From Chloroflexota bacterium (GTDB lineage: Bacteria > Chloroflexota > Chloroflexia > Thermomicrobiales > JADLAZ01), in assembly GCA_020849725.1 (NCBI GenBank), contig JADLAZ010000122.1, positions 1 through 19,093 of the forward strand: a stretch of 19,093 nucleotides of DNA. The letters run 5' to 3'. The notes under the pieces were generated by a model. That model did no database searches, was not told the origin of the DNA, and was given only the letters and a program-made list of their open reading frames with translations. Of the stretch, positions 17,816-19,093 are shown in pieces. Both the position numbers and the translations under genes were made by a program. Position 1 is the first letter of the stretch. The number at the start of each line of letters is the position of its first letter.

Positions 17816-18784
17816 TCACGCGGGATCGGCCGCGCGCTGCTGGGCCAGCGCCGCCGCGCCGTATAGCCCGACATCGTCGCCCAGCGCGGCCAGCACGACG
17901 CGGCAGGTGCGGCGGTAGTTCGGCATGGCATGGGCGGCAAAGATAGCGCGCGCTGGCGCTAGCACCAGGTCGCCGGCCAGCGTGACGCCGCCGCCGAGAA
18001 TGATCAGGTCCGGGTCGAACAGGTGCGCCAGGTTGACCAGGCCGAAGCCGATGACCGTGCCAGCGCGGTGCAGGATGGCGCGGGCCAGGTCATCGCCGGC
18101 GCGAGCGGCAGCCGTGACCAGCGGCGCGGTGATCTCGCCATCGCCCGCAGCCGCCAGCGCAGGGATGCGGGTCGGCCGTCCCTCGGCGATGGCGGCCCGT
18201 GCCTGGGCGGCGATCGCCGTGCCGCTGGCCAGCGCCTCCCAGCAGCCGATGTTGCCGCAGTTGCAGACCGGGCCGGCCAGATCGAGCGTCATGTGGCCGA
18301 CCTCGGTGGCCGCGCCGGCCGTGCCCTCGAACAGGTGGTCGTCGATGATGACGCCGCCGCCGATGCCGGTCGAGAGTGTCACGTAGCAGAGGTTGCGCAC
18401 CCCCTGGCCGGCGCCGAAGCGATGCTCACCGAGCGCGGCGCAATTGGCGTCGTTGCCCAGCACGACCGGCACGCCGAGCGCCGCTTGCAGGTGGTCGACG
18501 ACGGGCACATTCACCCACCCGGACAGGTTCGGCGCCTCCAACACGACGCCGGTGCGCGGGTCCAGCGGTCCCGGCGATGACACGCCGACGGCCAGGTCGT
18601 CTCGCCCCGCGGCGGCCGACACCTGACGCACCAGGTCCACCATGGTGGCCAGCACCGCTGCTACACCGCGATGCGACGCGGTCGGCGCGGCCTGGCGATG
18701 CCGCAGCTGTCCCGCCTCGACGAGGCCGGCTCGGATCTGCGTTCCTCCCAGATCGACAGCGACGACCGGCACGGCCTGTGCCAT
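17816..18784 (-). CDS. ROK-family sugar kinase (glucokinase-like)
   Basis: A cytosolic ATP-dependent hexose kinase of 322 residues; glucose is the likeliest substrate, but N-acetylmannosamine or another hexose cannot be excluded. Seen: the phosphate loop DLGGTQIRAG (11-20), LGNDANCAALGE with the catalytic base Asp112, STGIGGGVIID (138-148), EVGHMTLD (161-168), and the zinc motif CNCGNIGCWE (174-183), with His164, Cys174, Cys176 and Cys181 as likely ligands. LILGGGV follows near the C-terminus. There is no N-terminal helix-turn-helix, so it is a kinase and not a ROK repressor. The ATG at 18784 is the clear start, though the ribosome site (AAAGGG) is weak. It is the first gene of the ROK-dxr-PHP cluster. 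Confidence 0.92.
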   Translation of the reverse strand: MAQAVPVVAVDLGGTQIRAGLVEAGQLRHRQAAPTASHRGVAAVLATMVDLVRQVSAAAGRDDLAVGVSSPGPLDPRTGVVLEAPNLSGWVNVPVVDHLQAALGVPVVLGNDANCAALGEHRFGAGQGVRNLCYVTLSTGIGGGVIIDDHLFEGTAGAATEVGHMTLDLAGPVCNCGNIGCWEALASGTAIAAQARAAIAEGRPTRIPALAAAGDGEITAPLVTAAARAGDDLARAILHRAGTVIGFGLVNLAHLFDPDLIILGGGVTLAGDLVLAPARAIFAAHAMPNYRRTCRVVLAALGDDVGLYGAAALAQQRAADPA

Positions 18785-19010
18785 GGTGGCCCTTTCGTCC
18801 AGGCGGCCGATCGGTTCGGCGCCAGCGACCGGCCTGCCGCGACCATCCTACCATGCGCCGGCACGCTGGCGGCGCGCTGGCAATAGTTCGGCAACATCCC
18901 CCGATTCTCTCACCCGCCGCGCGTGCGGCGGTAGTGCCCGGCTGCTATCATCGAGGCAGTGACACGAGGACCAGCCGGCGGAGTCTGGGGAAGCAGGATA
19001 GCAGGCGACC

Positions 19011-19093
19011 ATGATCGAGGGACAGCGCCGGGACCAGAGCGACGTGGCAACGGCGTCGGAAGCACCGTCGTTGGGTCGCCGGGTTGCGGCAGC
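19011..19093 (+). CDS. Start of an unidentified gene, cut by the window end
   Basis: An ATG opens a frame that stays open for 27 codons to the last base. The peptide begins MIEGQRRDQSDVATASEAPS and is polar and probably flexible; no family can be named from it. A weak purine-rich stretch (AGCAGGCGACC) precedes it. A -10-like TATCAT at 18946-18951 and a perfect 7-bp inverted repeat (18914-18920 with 18925-18931) lie upstream and could belong to its promoter region. It would be divergent from the ROK kinase gene. The evidence is position and an open frame only. Confidence 0.35.
   Translation, partial: MIEGQRRDQSDVATASEAPSLGRRVAA

Overview
The window is GC-rich, roughly two thirds G+C, and gene-dense, with long antisense open frames that are only compositional shadows. 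It looks like a chromosomal segment of a Chloroflexota bacterium, perhaps Thermomicrobia-like. The grounds are the base composition, a Gram-positive-type T-box leader, secreted proteins with N-terminal domains I associate with that phylum, and the MEP-pathway gene dxr. The taxon is an inference; no rRNA or other marker is present. I see no tRNA, IS element, prophage or CRISPR array.

Layout. 1-714 (+) is the 3' part of an ATP-dependent protease gene, lon. It converges on a long secreted GH172/DUF2961 protein (779-3640, -) across a 9-bp perfect hairpin. From about 14537 down to 3729 on the minus strand runs one apparent operon of about 10.8 kb: promoter, T-box riboswitch, trpE, trpG, trpS, trpD, trpC, trpF, a tautomerase-family gene, trpB, trpA, aroH, aroF and a small membrane-protein gene. 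On the right, a divergent gene (14686-15663, +) encodes a secreted double-psi-beta-barrel-like protein. It converges on a minus-strand cluster: a ROK-family sugar kinase, dxr and a PHP-type histidinol phosphatase. A new plus-strand gene seems to begin at 19011 and is cut by the window end.

How it works together. The T-box leader has a UGG (Trp) specifier codon and an antiterminator bulge UGGC that complements a tRNA ending in GCCA, as expected for bacterial tRNA-Trp. When uncharged tRNA-Trp accumulates, read-through should switch on the whole operon. That covers the entry step of the aromatic pathway (aroF), all Trp-specific steps from chorismate (trpEGDCFBA), and the synthetase that charges the tRNA (trpS), so the sensed molecule is the substrate of an enzyme in the same operon. 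Chorismate mutase (aroH), which diverts chorismate to Phe/Tyr, is also inside, which is counter-intuitive.

Points worth a second look: two D-to-E changes at catalytic positions in the pathway (TrpA position 60; TrpF general acid), a tautomerase-family protein with no N-terminal proline embedded between trpF and trpB, the GH172 protein with both presumed catalytic glutamates, and the unidentified membrane protein translationally coupled to aroF.
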